From the NCBI GenBank assembly GCA_029557965.1, contig JAKQIM010000043.1:22842-86841 (forward strand): 64,000 nt of DNA, in the 5' to 3' direction. The position numbers were made by a program, and so were the translations under genes. The notes under the pieces were generated by a model, which worked only from the letters and a program-made list of their open reading frames with translations, ran no database searches and was not told the DNA's origin. Shown piece after piece: positions 28,494 to 38,471 of the stretch (its first letter is position 1; each line of letters starts with the position of its first letter). This DNA is from Chloroflexota bacterium. Lineage in GTDB: Bacteria; Chloroflexota; Anaerolineae; Anaerolineales; UBA4823.

Positions 28494-29744
28494 TCATCCG
28501 CCGGTCACCGTGCGGAACAGGGCTGCCAGTTGTCGAACATTGGCTTGCAGCTCGAATTCTTGCAATACCAAAGAACGCCCAGCAGCAGCCAGGTTAGAGG
28601 CCGCCGCGGGCTGCTGGTACACTTCAATCATTGCATCAGCCAGGGCCTGTGCATCACCAGGTGGAACAAGGTAGCCGGTTTTGCCAGGCTGGATCAACTC
28701 AGGGATACCCGAGATCGATGTGGCAATGCAGGGCACCTGACAAGCCAGGGCTTCCATCAACGAGACCGGAATCCCCTCCATCTTACCTGAGGCGGTGATG
28801 ATGCTGGGCTGAACGTAGCAATCGGCCTGCGAAAGCCGCTTGGCAACCTGAGATTGCACGAGAGGACCCGTTAACTCAACGTGGTCTGCCAACCCCAAAT
28901 CGTTGATCTGTTTCTCAAGCCTGGGCCGTTCCTCGCCGCCGCCGATGATCTGGCAGTGGAAGGGGATGCCGCGTTGGGCCAGGTACTGGCAGGCCTGGAT
29001 GAGGTGTTTTTGACCTTTATAGGGTTGGAGACTGCCAATCGATAGGATCCGCAGGGGTGTAGAACGCTCGAGAACAATGGGCCGCGCCGGGTAAAGGTTT
29101 GGCTCGATACCGCAGTGGATCACGTGGATCTTCGGTTGTATCCATTCGCCCAATAAATTGGTTAAATATTGCCGATTATACTCTGATATAGCAACTATGA
29201 AAGAAGCAGAGCGCAGCTTGGTGGAGAGCATGGCTGTGCGCACGAAGATATCGTGGGCGTGTACCGTGACACTGTAACTCAGGCCGGTCAGGCGGTGAAT
29301 GAGCCAGGCCATCAGGGCGGGGTGGCTGCCATAGTGGGCATGGACGTGGCTGACATTCTCCTTTTTCATTGCGTGCGCCATCCAGACGGCCTGAGGTAAG
29401 ATGGCAACTGCGCGCAGCAAAAAATTGGGGCTGGAGCGGTTTTCGCGCAGCACTTGAGCCCACAGACCGGCATAGGCGCGCGGGTGGCGAAAGCATAAGC
29501 GGCTATTATCGCGCAAGACGGGCAAAGAGAGGATGGGCGTCCAGCGAACGCGTTCCAGCCAGGGGCGGGCCTCCGGATGGATGACGGCTTGTTTTTGATA
29601 GATCAGGGGATATAAGGCTACTTCCCAGCTCTGTGCGCCGTCTGCTTCGCCGCGCTGCTGCTCTAAGGCAATCATCTCCCGCAAGATGAAGGTCTCGGGC
29701 AGATGGGGAAAACGTGACATTACATAAGCGATCTTAGGGGGCAT
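28494..29744 (-). CDS. Family 4 glycosyltransferase
   Basis: A 416-residue GT4 enzyme beginning P-K-I-A-Y-V-M-S-R-F-P-H-L-P-E-T-F, the opening of the colanic-acid type (WcaL/AmsK-like) branch. The donor site is M-E-G-I-P-V-S-L-M-E-A-L with its E-x7-E pair. H-A-H-Y-G-S-H is the acceptor-side loop. It starts 3 bases after the sugar transferase stop. Probably adds one of the first sugars after the initiating phosphotransferase, judged only by position. Confidence 0.87.
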   Translation of the reverse strand: MPPKIAYVMSRFPHLPETFILREMIALEQQRGEADGAQSWEVALYPLIYQKQAVIHPEARPWLERVRWTPILSLPVLRDNSRLCFRHPRAYAGLWAQVLRENRSSPNFLLRAVAILPQAVWMAHAMKKENVSHVHAHYGSHPALMAWLIHRLTGLSYSVTVHAHDIFVRTAMLSTKLRSASFIVAISEYNRQYLTNLLGEWIQPKIHVIHCGIEPNLYPARPIVLERSTPLRILSIGSLQPYKGQKHLIQACQYLAQRGIPFHCQIIGGGEERPRLEKQINDLGLADHVELTGPLVQSQVAKRLSQADCYVQPSIITASGKMEGIPVSLMEALACQVPCIATSISGIPELIQPGKTGYLVPPGDAQALADAMIEVYQQPAAASNLAAAGRSLVLQEFELQANVRQLAALFRTVTGG

Positions 29745-29747
29745 GGT

Positions 29748-30461
29748 TCAGTGCGCGCCGCGCTGTTTGAGGGCGGCAAAAACCGTCAGGAACAAGATAA
29801 CGATATCGAGAGAGATACAGCGGTGTTCAATGTATGCGATATCCATCCGCAGGCGGTCGTCGAACTCGCTCTCGCCGCGCCCAATGATCTGCCACAAGCC
29901 AGTCAGCCCAGGTTGCACATCCAGGCGCTCGGTGTGCCAGAGATCGTAGGTTTCTGTGCCGAAGGAAGTGGGGCGGGGGCCAACCAGGCTCATTTCGCCT
30001 TTGAGCACATTGAACAACTGGGGGAGTTCATCCAGGCTGGTTTTGCGCAGAATGCGCCCAACGCGTGTGATGCGCGGGTCGTTGGTGATCTTGAAATCGG
30101 GCCACTGCAGTTCATTCAGGTGGGCATACTTGAGCTTTAGTTCCTCAGCATTCATCACCATGCTGCGGAACTTGTACATCTTGAAACGTTTGCCCCCTTT
30201 GCCCGTGCGCAGTTGGTGGAATATGACCGTGCCGCGCGGCTCTTGTATTTTGATCAGCAGGGTAATCAATCCCATCAGTGGCAGCCAGGCAGGCGACAGC
30301 AGCAGCACAATGGCAATATCCATGAAACGCTTGGCTGCCAGGTAGGCTGGTATGTTCAGCAGGCTTTTGGCAGGGTCAAAGTGTTCCAGCCAGGTATAGC
30401 TGGCATCAGAAAGCCTGGCGTGGGCATCAGAAATCTTGGGAGTGGTTGAAATACTTGACAT
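29748..30461 (-). CDS. Initiating sugar-phosphate transferase (WbaP/PssY-type)
   Basis: A 237-residue polyisoprenyl-phosphate hexose-1-phosphate transferase of the short form. It has one re-entrant hydrophobic segment (about 50-75) and the catalytic core with K-F-R-S-M, S-L-D-E-L-P-Q-L, G-P-R-P and P-G-L-T-G-L-W-Q. It starts repeat-unit synthesis by loading a sugar phosphate on undecaprenyl phosphate. The ATG follows GAGGTCTGCCT. It lacks the extra N-terminal membrane domain of WbaP and thus resembles PglC or the C-terminal half of WbaP. Confidence 0.92.
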   Translation of the reverse strand: MSSISTTPKISDAHARLSDASYTWLEHFDPAKSLLNIPAYLAAKRFMDIAIVLLLSPAWLPLMGLITLLIKIQEPRGTVIFHQLRTGKGGKRFKMYKFRSMVMNAEELKLKYAHLNELQWPDFKITNDPRITRVGRILRKTSLDELPQLFNVLKGEMSLVGPRPTSFGTETYDLWHTERLDVQPGLTGLWQIIGRGESEFDDRLRMDIAYIEHRCISLDIVILFLTVFAALKQRGAH

Positions 30462-30484
30462 AGGCAGACCTCAGGCGTGCACGG

Positions 30485-31318
30485 TTAGGTGATGGGGGCT
30501 TCCATTTGCAGCTCAGCCTGCTGGAGCATTTCTTCAAAGGTTAGGGCATCGTCGGGAAAGTTGGAAGCACCGATCTTTAAGGTCAGGTTCAAGTTCTGCC
30601 CGGCAGTTTCTTTGATCCGGCTTGTCAAAGCCTGGATGCCATCCCGGGTTGTTTCTGGGCAAATGACCACAAACCAGCCGTTCTGATCGTGTTCGAGCAC
30701 CAGGTCTGTGCGGCGTGCTTCATTCATTATCAGGCGTGCCAGGCTGGTGGATAGATAGCGGTTGAGCATGTTATTCTGAATCTCTTGGACGGTCTGCTGT
30801 AGCCGCCTTTGGAATGAGCTGGCAGTCGGCTGGACAAGGAGGATAGAGAGCGGGCGGTTGTAGCGGCGGCTGCGGATGAACTCCGTCTTGATATCTTCTA
30901 ACGCTTCAGACATTCTAAGGACGCGCTGTTGAGAGGATGGAAAGGTCACGCGCTCGACGACGGCTTCCAACTCGCCCAAGAACTTGAGCAGTTCATAAGT
31001 GGCGTAGATCGAGACGATGAGCAAGAACAGCTCCGTCATGGTCAGGTAGGTGTTCAGCCCGCCTATCAAAGGAACACTCCTGAAGACCAGCAGCCGCAAG
31101 GCAAAATAGATGGCGATCCAAAATGCCAGGATGGCATAGATTGAAAAGCGGCGTGTGATGGGAATGGCAATCATCGTTACAACAGCTACCAGCAGTTGAA
31201 CATAGACAAATGATTGGATGTCAATTAAGTTCTCTTGTCCAAAATCCAGACGTTCAATATTATAAGCAAACGCCATGAACAAGATCAGGATCAGGAGTGA
31301 TTTCCGCAGACTGGTCAT
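30485..31318 (-). CDS. Membrane protein with a degenerate GGDEF-like domain; first gene of the polysaccharide operon
   Basis: A 277-residue protein with three or four N-terminal hydrophobic segments (about 5-20, 36-53, 58-82, 92-115), a short coil (about 116-145), and a C-terminal half with the helix and strand order of a GGDEF domain (E-A-L-E-D-I-K-T-E-F..R-R-Y-N-R-P-L-S-I-L-L; L-A-R-L-I-M..R-R-T-D-L-V-L-E). The catalytic loop reads H-D-Q-N-G-W (210-215), with no G-G-D-E-F. It cannot be an active cyclase by that motif. Start placed at ATG 31318; the 43 residues available upstream include the promoter region. Confidence 0.7.
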   Translation of the reverse strand: MTSLRKSLLILILFMAFAYNIERLDFGQENLIDIQSFVYVQLLVAVVTMIAIPITRRFSIYAILAFWIAIYFALRLLVFRSVPLIGGLNTYLTMTELFLLIVSIYATYELLKFLGELEAVVERVTFPSSQQRVLRMSEALEDIKTEFIRSRRYNRPLSILLVQPTASSFQRRLQQTVQEIQNNMLNRYLSTSLARLIMNEARRTDLVLEHDQNGWFVVICPETTRDGIQALTSRIKETAGQNLNLTLKIGASNFPDDALTFEEMLQQAELQMEAPIT

Positions 31319-31394
31319 AACCCAATACACACATTCTAAATTGGTTGATGTGGGGGTATCGACGATTCCCCCCGATGAATTGTTTGATGAAATA

Positions 31395-31400
31395 AGTATA
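31395..31400 (-). promoter_or_regulatory. Probable -10 for the polysaccharide operon
   Basis: TATACT on the minus strand at 31400-31395, giving a leader of about 70 bases before the first gene. No good -35. The 228-base gap between the divergent genes (31319-31546) is the only plausible promoter site for the 12-gene operon. Confidence 0.4.
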
Positions 31401-31487
31401 ACACCTGAATCAGCGATAATCCCTCTCAGAGTGGTAAGGATGTGCAAGAATTCATGTTAATTATGTGTCAAGATGCTTGCTTTGAGA

Positions 31488-31493
31488 TATAAT
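31488..31493 (+). promoter_or_regulatory. Probable -10 for the double-PH-domain gene
   Basis: TATAAT on the plus strand in GAGATATAATC. A transcript would start near 31500 and leave a leader of about 47 bases with a strong AAGGAGG ribosome site before the ATG at 31547. The -35 region (GTGTCA) is weak. Confidence 0.5.
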
Positions 31494-31546
31494 CTTTCTG
31501 ATCAAATGACGAATGTCCAGCAGTCAGCTTTAAGAAGGAGGAATGC

Positions 31547-34162
31547 ATGGGTAAGCTAAAACCGATGAAGTCTGGCGGTGGGGGTGGCTTGAAAGGGATG
31601 TCGAAACCGCCTATGCCGGCCCGCCCGGCAATGCCAGTTCGTCCACAAATCAACATTTCTCGTCCACAGGCAGCGCCCCGCCCGGCCGCGGTGCAGTTGC
31701 CGCGTGGCGCAAACACCAACCGTATCGTTGCGCGCGAGGTCAAGCGCGAGGCTTTTCAACAGCAGGTAGCGAAACAGCAGGCGCAAACACCGCGCTTTGG
31801 GGTACGCCCCGCTTCTCAGCCGCAGAAGATCATGCCCAAACAGCCGGCGCCCGCATCCCGTCCTTTGAACACCTTGCGCCCTCAAAACGCCGCGCGCCCA
31901 CAGGGCATGGTGCGCCCGAATGCGTTTTCGTTTGGGCAGGGGCAGAACGTGTTAGCCCAGGCCGCGAAGCCGGCTGCCAAGCCCGCCGCCCAGCACCAGG
32001 GCATCCAGGGCGTTCAAAAGCAGAGACCCGGCGCAGTGCGCCCGCCTAGTTCGCCCAGCGCGTCGGGCCTGAAGAGCCTGCCCAAGCGTCCTACTGCCCA
32101 GGCTCCACAAGCCCCCCAGGTTCCTCAGGGTGTGGTCCGCCCTCCGATGCCCCAAAGTGTGGTCCGGCCGGGCTATCCCTCGGCTGGGGCTGCTGCCGGT
32201 GCGGCGCTCTTGAGCTCGCTCATCTTGAACAGCGGGGCAGCCCACCCGCAGATCTCGACCGAGGTTTCTTCGCTGGATTATTCCCTGTCTGATCTGCGCG
32301 ATCGCAGTACCTTGAGCCAGGTGCAGGCTGATGTGGCCCAGATCGATTCGGCCATTAACCATGCCGTCAGCCTGTTAGAAAGCGCTCGCAGCAAGGGCTA
32401 TGTTTATCAGAAGGACCTGGATGATATTGCTTACCAGGCCATGGGGCGCTGGCAGCCAGTGCGCGACCAGGTGCTGCAGAGCATTTCGCAGCAGTCAACC
32501 AGCTTTCAGAGCCGCCTGGGTGGCTTGAGCAGCCAGGTTTCGAGCTTGAATGCCGTCTTGGGCAATCCTCAGGCGGCTTCTTACCAACTGGGGAACACCG
32601 CCTCACAGGTCAACACCCTGCTCGGTGAGCTGAGCCAGATCGAGAGCACACTGCAAGCCAGCTATGCCGACATTGAAGGCGCCGTCTCAACCCTGACCTC
32701 GCGCCTGAACGGTGTTCACTGGGGCTTGAGCCAGCTTGGCGAATCCAAGTTTAAGCTGGCGAATGGGGAAAACCTGGTGACGGTTGTGCAGGCGCGTTGG
32801 GACCAGGTGGGCGACGATGACCCTGAAGGCCTCTTGTTCCTGACCAACAAGCGCTTGATCTTTGAACGCAAAGAGAAAGTGGCGACCAAGAAGATCCTTT
32901 TCTTCACCACCACGACCGAATTGGTGCATGAAGTGATGATCGACCAGCCCATGGCAAACATCAAAGATACCAAGGCGATCAACAAGGGCCTCTTTGGGCA
33001 CCAGGACTTCTTAGAAGTGGCATTCAGCGATCCTAAGTTGGGTTCGGTACCTTTCCATCTTAATGGTCAAGACTGCAAGGATTGGACGGTTTTGGTCCAG
33101 CGTTGCAAATCTGGCGATATCGAAAACGACCGTACCTCAGGCAGCGGCCTGTCATTCTCGGATCTGACCGGCACGCTTTCTGCGGCCGACCTGGTGAACC
33201 TGCAAAGTGAAGTGAATGCTTTGCAGGATGTGGTGACACTCAAAGCCGTGCGTGAAGAGTTGGGTGCGATCGAAAACGATATGCGCTCGCTGGAACGCGA
33301 CCTGGCGGGCTTACGCTCGCGCGGCTACGTGATCGAGAAGAGCCTTGAAGCTGACGTGGTGGTGCTGGCAACGCAGTGGGACCGCATCAAAACCAACGCC
33401 GTCACCTCGCTCGAGAATCAAACCCGCCTGTTGGGCGATCAGATGTCTGAGATCCAGAAGAACATGGCTACGTTGGCGGGCCAATCGAACAACCTGAATG
33501 CCGCGCGTCCCTTGTTCATGCAGGTCAAGTCGGCGGTGGCTTCTGCTGAAGCCCAGGCTGATGCTGCCGACGACGCAGTGATTGCTCAATATGACCAATA
33601 TGCCGATGAGGTAGAGTCGTTGACGGCGCACCTGGCCTGGGTAGGCTGGATGTTGGATGCACTGGCAACCGCCTCCTTCCAGCTTTTGGCTACCGAGAGC
33701 GGCGTGGCTGCCACTGAGGCAATGTTCGCCCGGCCGAGCGCCGAGTTGGAAAACGGCATTCTCTTCCTCACCGATCAGCGTTTATTGTGGGAAGATCGGG
33801 TTGAGACCTTTGAGCTGAAGCTTGATGTGCCGCTTTCTCAGGTGACGGACGTGCAGAAGACGGTAGACGAAGCCACCGGGCAGGAGTTCTTGAACTTCAG
33901 CTTTGCGGGCGGCGGGCTTTATTCTGCGGCCCAATTCCACCTATCACTGCCGGTGGGCGATGCCTGGTTGAAAATGGTGGGCCGGGCGCGCTCAGGCGAT
34001 TATGCCAAGGATCGGGCAGTTGAAATTGACCAGGCAGAGCTGGAGCGCATTCGCAATGCCCCCAAGCAGTGCTCGAACTGCGGCGCAGGCCTGACGGCCC
34101 CGATCTTGCGTGGGCAAACCGAAATTACTTGCGAATACTGTGGGCAGGTGATCCGTTTCTAA
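31547..34162 (+). CDS. Unrecognised 871-residue protein: Pro/Ala-rich N-terminus, coiled coils, two PH/GRAM-like domains, zinc ribbon
   Basis: No family name recognised. Order of parts: a basic Pro/Ala/Gln-rich disordered region (1 to about 225), a helical coiled-coil stretch (about 250-395), a PH/GRAM-like beta domain (about 400-525: G-L-L-F-L-T-N-K-R-L-I-F-E), a second coiled-coil block (about 540-690), a second PH-like domain (about 700-830: G-I-L-F-L-T-D-Q-R-L-L-W-E) and a C-terminal zinc ribbon with C-S-N-C and C-E-Y-C (about 844-867). The two halves look like an internal duplication of coil plus PH. No signal peptide or membrane helix. It precedes a receptor kinase by 100 bases and may be a scaffold or substrate for it. 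Confidence 0.75.
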   Translation: MGKLKPMKSGGGGGLKGMSKPPMPARPAMPVRPQINISRPQAAPRPAAVQLPRGANTNRIVAREVKREAFQQQVAKQQAQTPRFGVRPASQPQKIMPKQPAPASRPLNTLRPQNAARPQGMVRPNAFSFGQGQNVLAQAAKPAAKPAAQHQGIQGVQKQRPGAVRPPSSPSASGLKSLPKRPTAQAPQAPQVPQGVVRPPMPQSVVRPGYPSAGAAAGAALLSSLILNSGAAHPQISTEVSSLDYSLSDLRDRSTLSQVQADVAQIDSAINHAVSLLESARSKGYVYQKDLDDIAYQAMGRWQPVRDQVLQSISQQSTSFQSRLGGLSSQVSSLNAVLGNPQAASYQLGNTASQVNTLLGELSQIESTLQASYADIEGAVSTLTSRLNGVHWGLSQLGESKFKLANGENLVTVVQARWDQVGDDDPEGLLFLTNKRLIFERKEKVATKKILFFTTTTELVHEVMIDQPMANIKDTKAINKGLFGHQDFLEVAFSDPKLGSVPFHLNGQDCKDWTVLVQRCKSGDIENDRTSGSGLSFSDLTGTLSAADLVNLQSEVNALQDVVTLKAVREELGAIENDMRSLERDLAGLRSRGYVIEKSLEADVVVLATQWDRIKTNAVTSLENQTRLLGDQMSEIQKNMATLAGQSNNLNAARPLFMQVKSAVASAEAQADAADDAVIAQYDQYADEVESLTAHLAWVGWMLDALATASFQLLATESGVAATEAMFARPSAELENGILFLTDQRLLWEDRVETFELKLDVPLSQVTDVQKTVDEATGQEFLNFSFAGGGLYSAAQFHLSLPVGDAWLKMVGRARSGDYAKDRAVEIDQAELERIRNAPKQCSNCGAGLTAPILRGQTEITCEYCGQVIRF

Positions 34163-34170
34163 GCGCTTGG

Positions 34171-34207
34171 TTGGTGCCTGGTCGTTTTGATTACGGCCAG
34201 GCACCAA
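34171..34207 (+). other. Stem-loop between the PH-domain gene and the kinase gene
   Basis: TTGGTGCCTGG pairs perfectly with CCAGGCACCAA (11 bp) around a 15-base loop. There is no T-run afterwards (AGTCTCATT), so termination may be partial. Confidence 0.55.
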
Positions 34208-34248
34208 AGTCTCATTAAATTTGGTGTGTGAAAAGAGATTGCATCACG

Positions 34249-34254
34249 TATAAT
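34249..34254 (+). promoter_or_regulatory. -10 element placed for a leaderless kinase message
   Basis: A perfect TATAAT ends 8 bases before the ATG of the kinase gene. With normal spacing the transcript would start at or within 2 bases of the ATG, and no ribosome site lies between. A TTGGTG is seen 22 bases upstream, longer than usual. Confidence 0.5.
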
Positions 34255-34262
34255 ATACAGTT

Positions 34263-36398
34263 ATGACAATGGAACGCGGCTCGCTGCTCAATAAACGTTA
34301 TCGTATCGTCGAAATCCTGGGGCAGGGGGGGATGGCGGCTGTTTATCGCGCCATAGATGAGAACCTTGGGGTAGAGGTGGCGGTTAAAGAAAACCTCTTT
34401 ACCACCGAAGAATACGCGCGCCAGTTCCGTTTAGAAGCCACCATCCTGGCGAATATGCGCCATCCCAACCTGCCGCGCGTAACCGATCACTTTGTGATCG
34501 AACAGCAAGGCCAGTACCTGGTGATGGATTATATTGAAGGAGAAGATCTGCGCCAGCGGATGGACCGCCTGGGGGCGCTGCCCGAGCAAGAAGTGATCGT
34601 GATTGGGGTGGCATTGTGCGATGCGTTGACCTACATGCACACCCGTAAGCCCATGGTGCTGCACCGCGATATCAAGCCTGGCAATGTGCGCATCACCCCA
34701 CACGGCCACATCTACCTGGTGGATTTTGGCCTGGCCAAGGTTGTCCAGGGGCGTGAGGCCACCAGCACCGGTGCGCGCGCCATGACGCCAGGATATTCGC
34801 CGCCCGAGCAATACGGCACGGCGCGCACCGACCACCGTTCAGACGTTTATTCGCTGGGGGCAACGCTCTTCTCGGCGTTGACCGATGCCCTGCCAGAAGA
34901 TGGGTTGGCACGGGCGATGGAACAGGCCGATTTGACCCCTTTGGCTACCCACAACCCCAAAGTGTCGCGGCGGCTGGCGACCGTGCTGGAAAAATGTCTT
35001 GAAGTGCGGCCCGATAATCGCTACCAAAGCGCTGAAGAGTTGAAGGCAGACCTGCTCAACGCACAGACCACCACGCGTCGCAAGCTGCCGATTGACCTGG
35101 TCTTACCGCCGCCGCCAGTGGTCTTGGGCCAGGCAGTGCCCAATGGCACCGACGATTTGGTGGATGATGATGGCGAGATGCGCTCTGATGGTGGTGACCG
35201 CTCTGGCGATGATCTGTTTTCGAACGGCGGCGCATCTGCCAGGCCGCCCTCTAAACCTAAGAAGAAGACCATTGGGGGGCTGGGGGTGTTCTTTACAATC
35301 TTAATGCTGCTCTTGGCCGGAGCGGTGGCGGCTTACCTGATCAACCCCAACCTGCCTACCCAGGCATTAACCTGGATGGGCCTTGCAACCCCAATCCCTA
35401 CCCGCGAACCCACGACCACCCTGGTGGCCTTGTCTAGCGAGACGCCCACTGCCCCAGCCCGCCCCACCCAAACCCTGACCCCCACTGCCCCCGATACGGC
35501 GGTTCCCACAACGACACCTACACCCACGTTAACTGCCACTGCCAGTCCTATGCCTACCCCCATGGGTGGAGGCCTAACGGGGCAGATTGCATTCGCTTCA
35601 GATCGCACTGGCTCCCCCGATATTTACCTGGTTGACCTGGATGGGACGAACTTGCAGCGCCTGACCAATGTGACAGAAGGCGCTTGCCAGCCCGATTGGT
35701 CGCCAGACGGGCAGCGGATTGTGTTCATCTCGCCCTGTAAGAAGAATCAAGAAATATATTATGGCTCGGCAATGTTCATTATGAATGCCGATGGCAGCAA
35801 TATTTTGCCGCTGCCGAGCGTTCCTGGCGGGGATTATGACCCGGCCTGGTCGCCGGATGGCAAATACATCGCCTTCACCTCGCTGCGGGTGAACAACCAG
35901 CCGAGCATTCACATCCTGAACCTGGAAGATAATTCGGTGGTCTCGCTGGCCGAACCGGGTGGCAAGATCAACTCTCGACCCTCCTGGTCGCCGGATGGGA
36001 AGCACCTCGTTTACATTAACAATGATGGTCGGGTGTGGGTGATGGATGTGGATGGGGAAAACCGGCGGCGTCTGACGATTGGCGAAGGCGATGCTTCTAG
36101 CAATGATCCGGTCTGGTCATTGGATGGGAAGACGATCCTCTTCACCCGTTTGCAGGCCAATGGCGCTACCCTGCTGTTGGCTGTGCCTTATACCGATGAG
36201 GCAGTGGTGCCTACATACATATCGGATATCACCATGTTGGCAGAGTTATCCTTCTCGCCAGATGGTTATTGGCTGGCTTACCGCAGTTGGGCCATAGGGA
36301 ACCATGATCTGTTTATCATGCGCCCGAATGGGGTAGATGTCAGGCCTGTGGTAACCGAAGAGACAGCTTACGATTTCGACCCGAGCTGGAGACCATAA
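34263..36398 (+). CDS. Transmembrane Ser/Thr protein kinase with extracellular TolB/WD40-like propeller
   Basis: A 711-residue receptor kinase. The kinase domain (about 12-280) has the Gly loop G-Q-G-G-M-A (20-25), catalytic Lys42 in V-A-V-K-E, H134-R-D-I-K-P-G-N and D154-F-G, followed by T-P-G-Y-S-P-P-E-Q-Y in the activation segment. One membrane helix lies at about 337-360, then a Thr/Pro-rich linker. The outer part (about 440-711) contains repeated W-S-P-D-G blades (D-W-S-P-D-G-Q, A-W-S-P-D-G-K, S-W-S-P-D-G-K, F-S-P-D-G-Y) of a TolB-like beta-propeller. It probably senses a ligand or wall component outside and phosphorylates proteins inside. The partner may be the adjacent PH-domain protein. 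Confidence 0.92.
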   Translation: MTMERGSLLNKRYRIVEILGQGGMAAVYRAIDENLGVEVAVKENLFTTEEYARQFRLEATILANMRHPNLPRVTDHFVIEQQGQYLVMDYIEGEDLRQRMDRLGALPEQEVIVIGVALCDALTYMHTRKPMVLHRDIKPGNVRITPHGHIYLVDFGLAKVVQGREATSTGARAMTPGYSPPEQYGTARTDHRSDVYSLGATLFSALTDALPEDGLARAMEQADLTPLATHNPKVSRRLATVLEKCLEVRPDNRYQSAEELKADLLNAQTTTRRKLPIDLVLPPPPVVLGQAVPNGTDDLVDDDGEMRSDGGDRSGDDLFSNGGASARPPSKPKKKTIGGLGVFFTILMLLLAGAVAAYLINPNLPTQALTWMGLATPIPTREPTTTLVALSSETPTAPARPTQTLTPTAPDTAVPTTTPTPTLTATASPMPTPMGGGLTGQIAFASDRTGSPDIYLVDLDGTNLQRLTNVTEGACQPDWSPDGQRIVFISPCKKNQEIYYGSAMFIMNADGSNILPLPSVPGGDYDPAWSPDGKYIAFTSLRVNNQPSIHILNLEDNSVVSLAEPGGKINSRPSWSPDGKHLVYINNDGRVWVMDVDGENRRRLTIGEGDASSNDPVWSLDGKTILFTRLQANGATLLLAVPYTDEAVVPTYISDITMLAELSFSPDGYWLAYRSWAIGNHDLFIMRPNGVDVRPVVTEETAYDFDPSWRP

Positions 36399-36411
36399 CA
36401 GCAGGCGAGGT

Positions 36412-36453
36412 CTATAAAAGCAAAAAGCGGTGCATCGACACCGCTTTTTGCTT

Positions 36454-36459
<6 letters not shown>
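36412..36459. terminator. Bidirectional terminator, perfect 21-bp stem
   Basis: A 21-bp perfect stem (CTATAAAAGCAAAAAGCGGTG and its complement) closes a 6-base loop. The A-tract and T-tract inside the arms give terminator form in both directions. It sits between the convergent kinase and acyl-AMP ligase genes and includes the ligase stop codon. Confidence 0.88.
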
Positions 36460-38193
<1,734 letters not shown>

Positions 38194-38197
38194 GGGG

Positions 38198-38443
38198 TTA
38201 TTGGCGCTGGGTGATCAGGCCGGCAAGCTGGGCCAGGGTGTCGAAGGTTTCGGGGTTCAACTCGGTATCGGCAATGCGCACGCCAAAATGCTCTTCAATG
38301 AAGATCGACAGATCGACCAGGCTGAACGAATCGATCAGCCCGCTGGAGAGGATCTTTTCGTCGGGGGTGATCACCCGCTTGGGCTGTTTGATGATGTGGG
38401 TGGCAATGTGAGCCGCGAGAACTTGGATGGTTTCGTTGTTCAT
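38198..38443 (-). CDS. Acyl carrier protein
   Basis: An 81-residue carrier protein. The 4'-phosphopantetheine attachment site is Ser39 in G-L-I-D-S-F-S-L-V-D-L. Hydrophobic helix patterns around it are normal. Start at ATG 38443, preceded by AAAGGAATCC; a longer in-frame reading begins inside the neighbouring gene. It most likely receives the acyl group from the FAAL and presents it to the MBOAT, as DltC does in D-alanylation. Confidence 0.9.
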   Translation of the reverse strand: MNNETIQVLAAHIATHIIKQPKRVITPDEKILSSGLIDSFSLVDLSIFIEEHFGVRIADTELNPETFDTLAQLAGLITQRQ

Positions 38444-38471
38444 AAGGATTCCTTTATCTGTACAAAGTGTG

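Noticed and set aside
17239..31318. Calling the operon cellulose synthesis because of BcsB
   Set aside because: There is no BcsA with PilZ domain, no BcsZ and no BcsC; the Wzx/Wzy/Wzz-like set and initiating sugar transferase point to a repeat-unit polymer.
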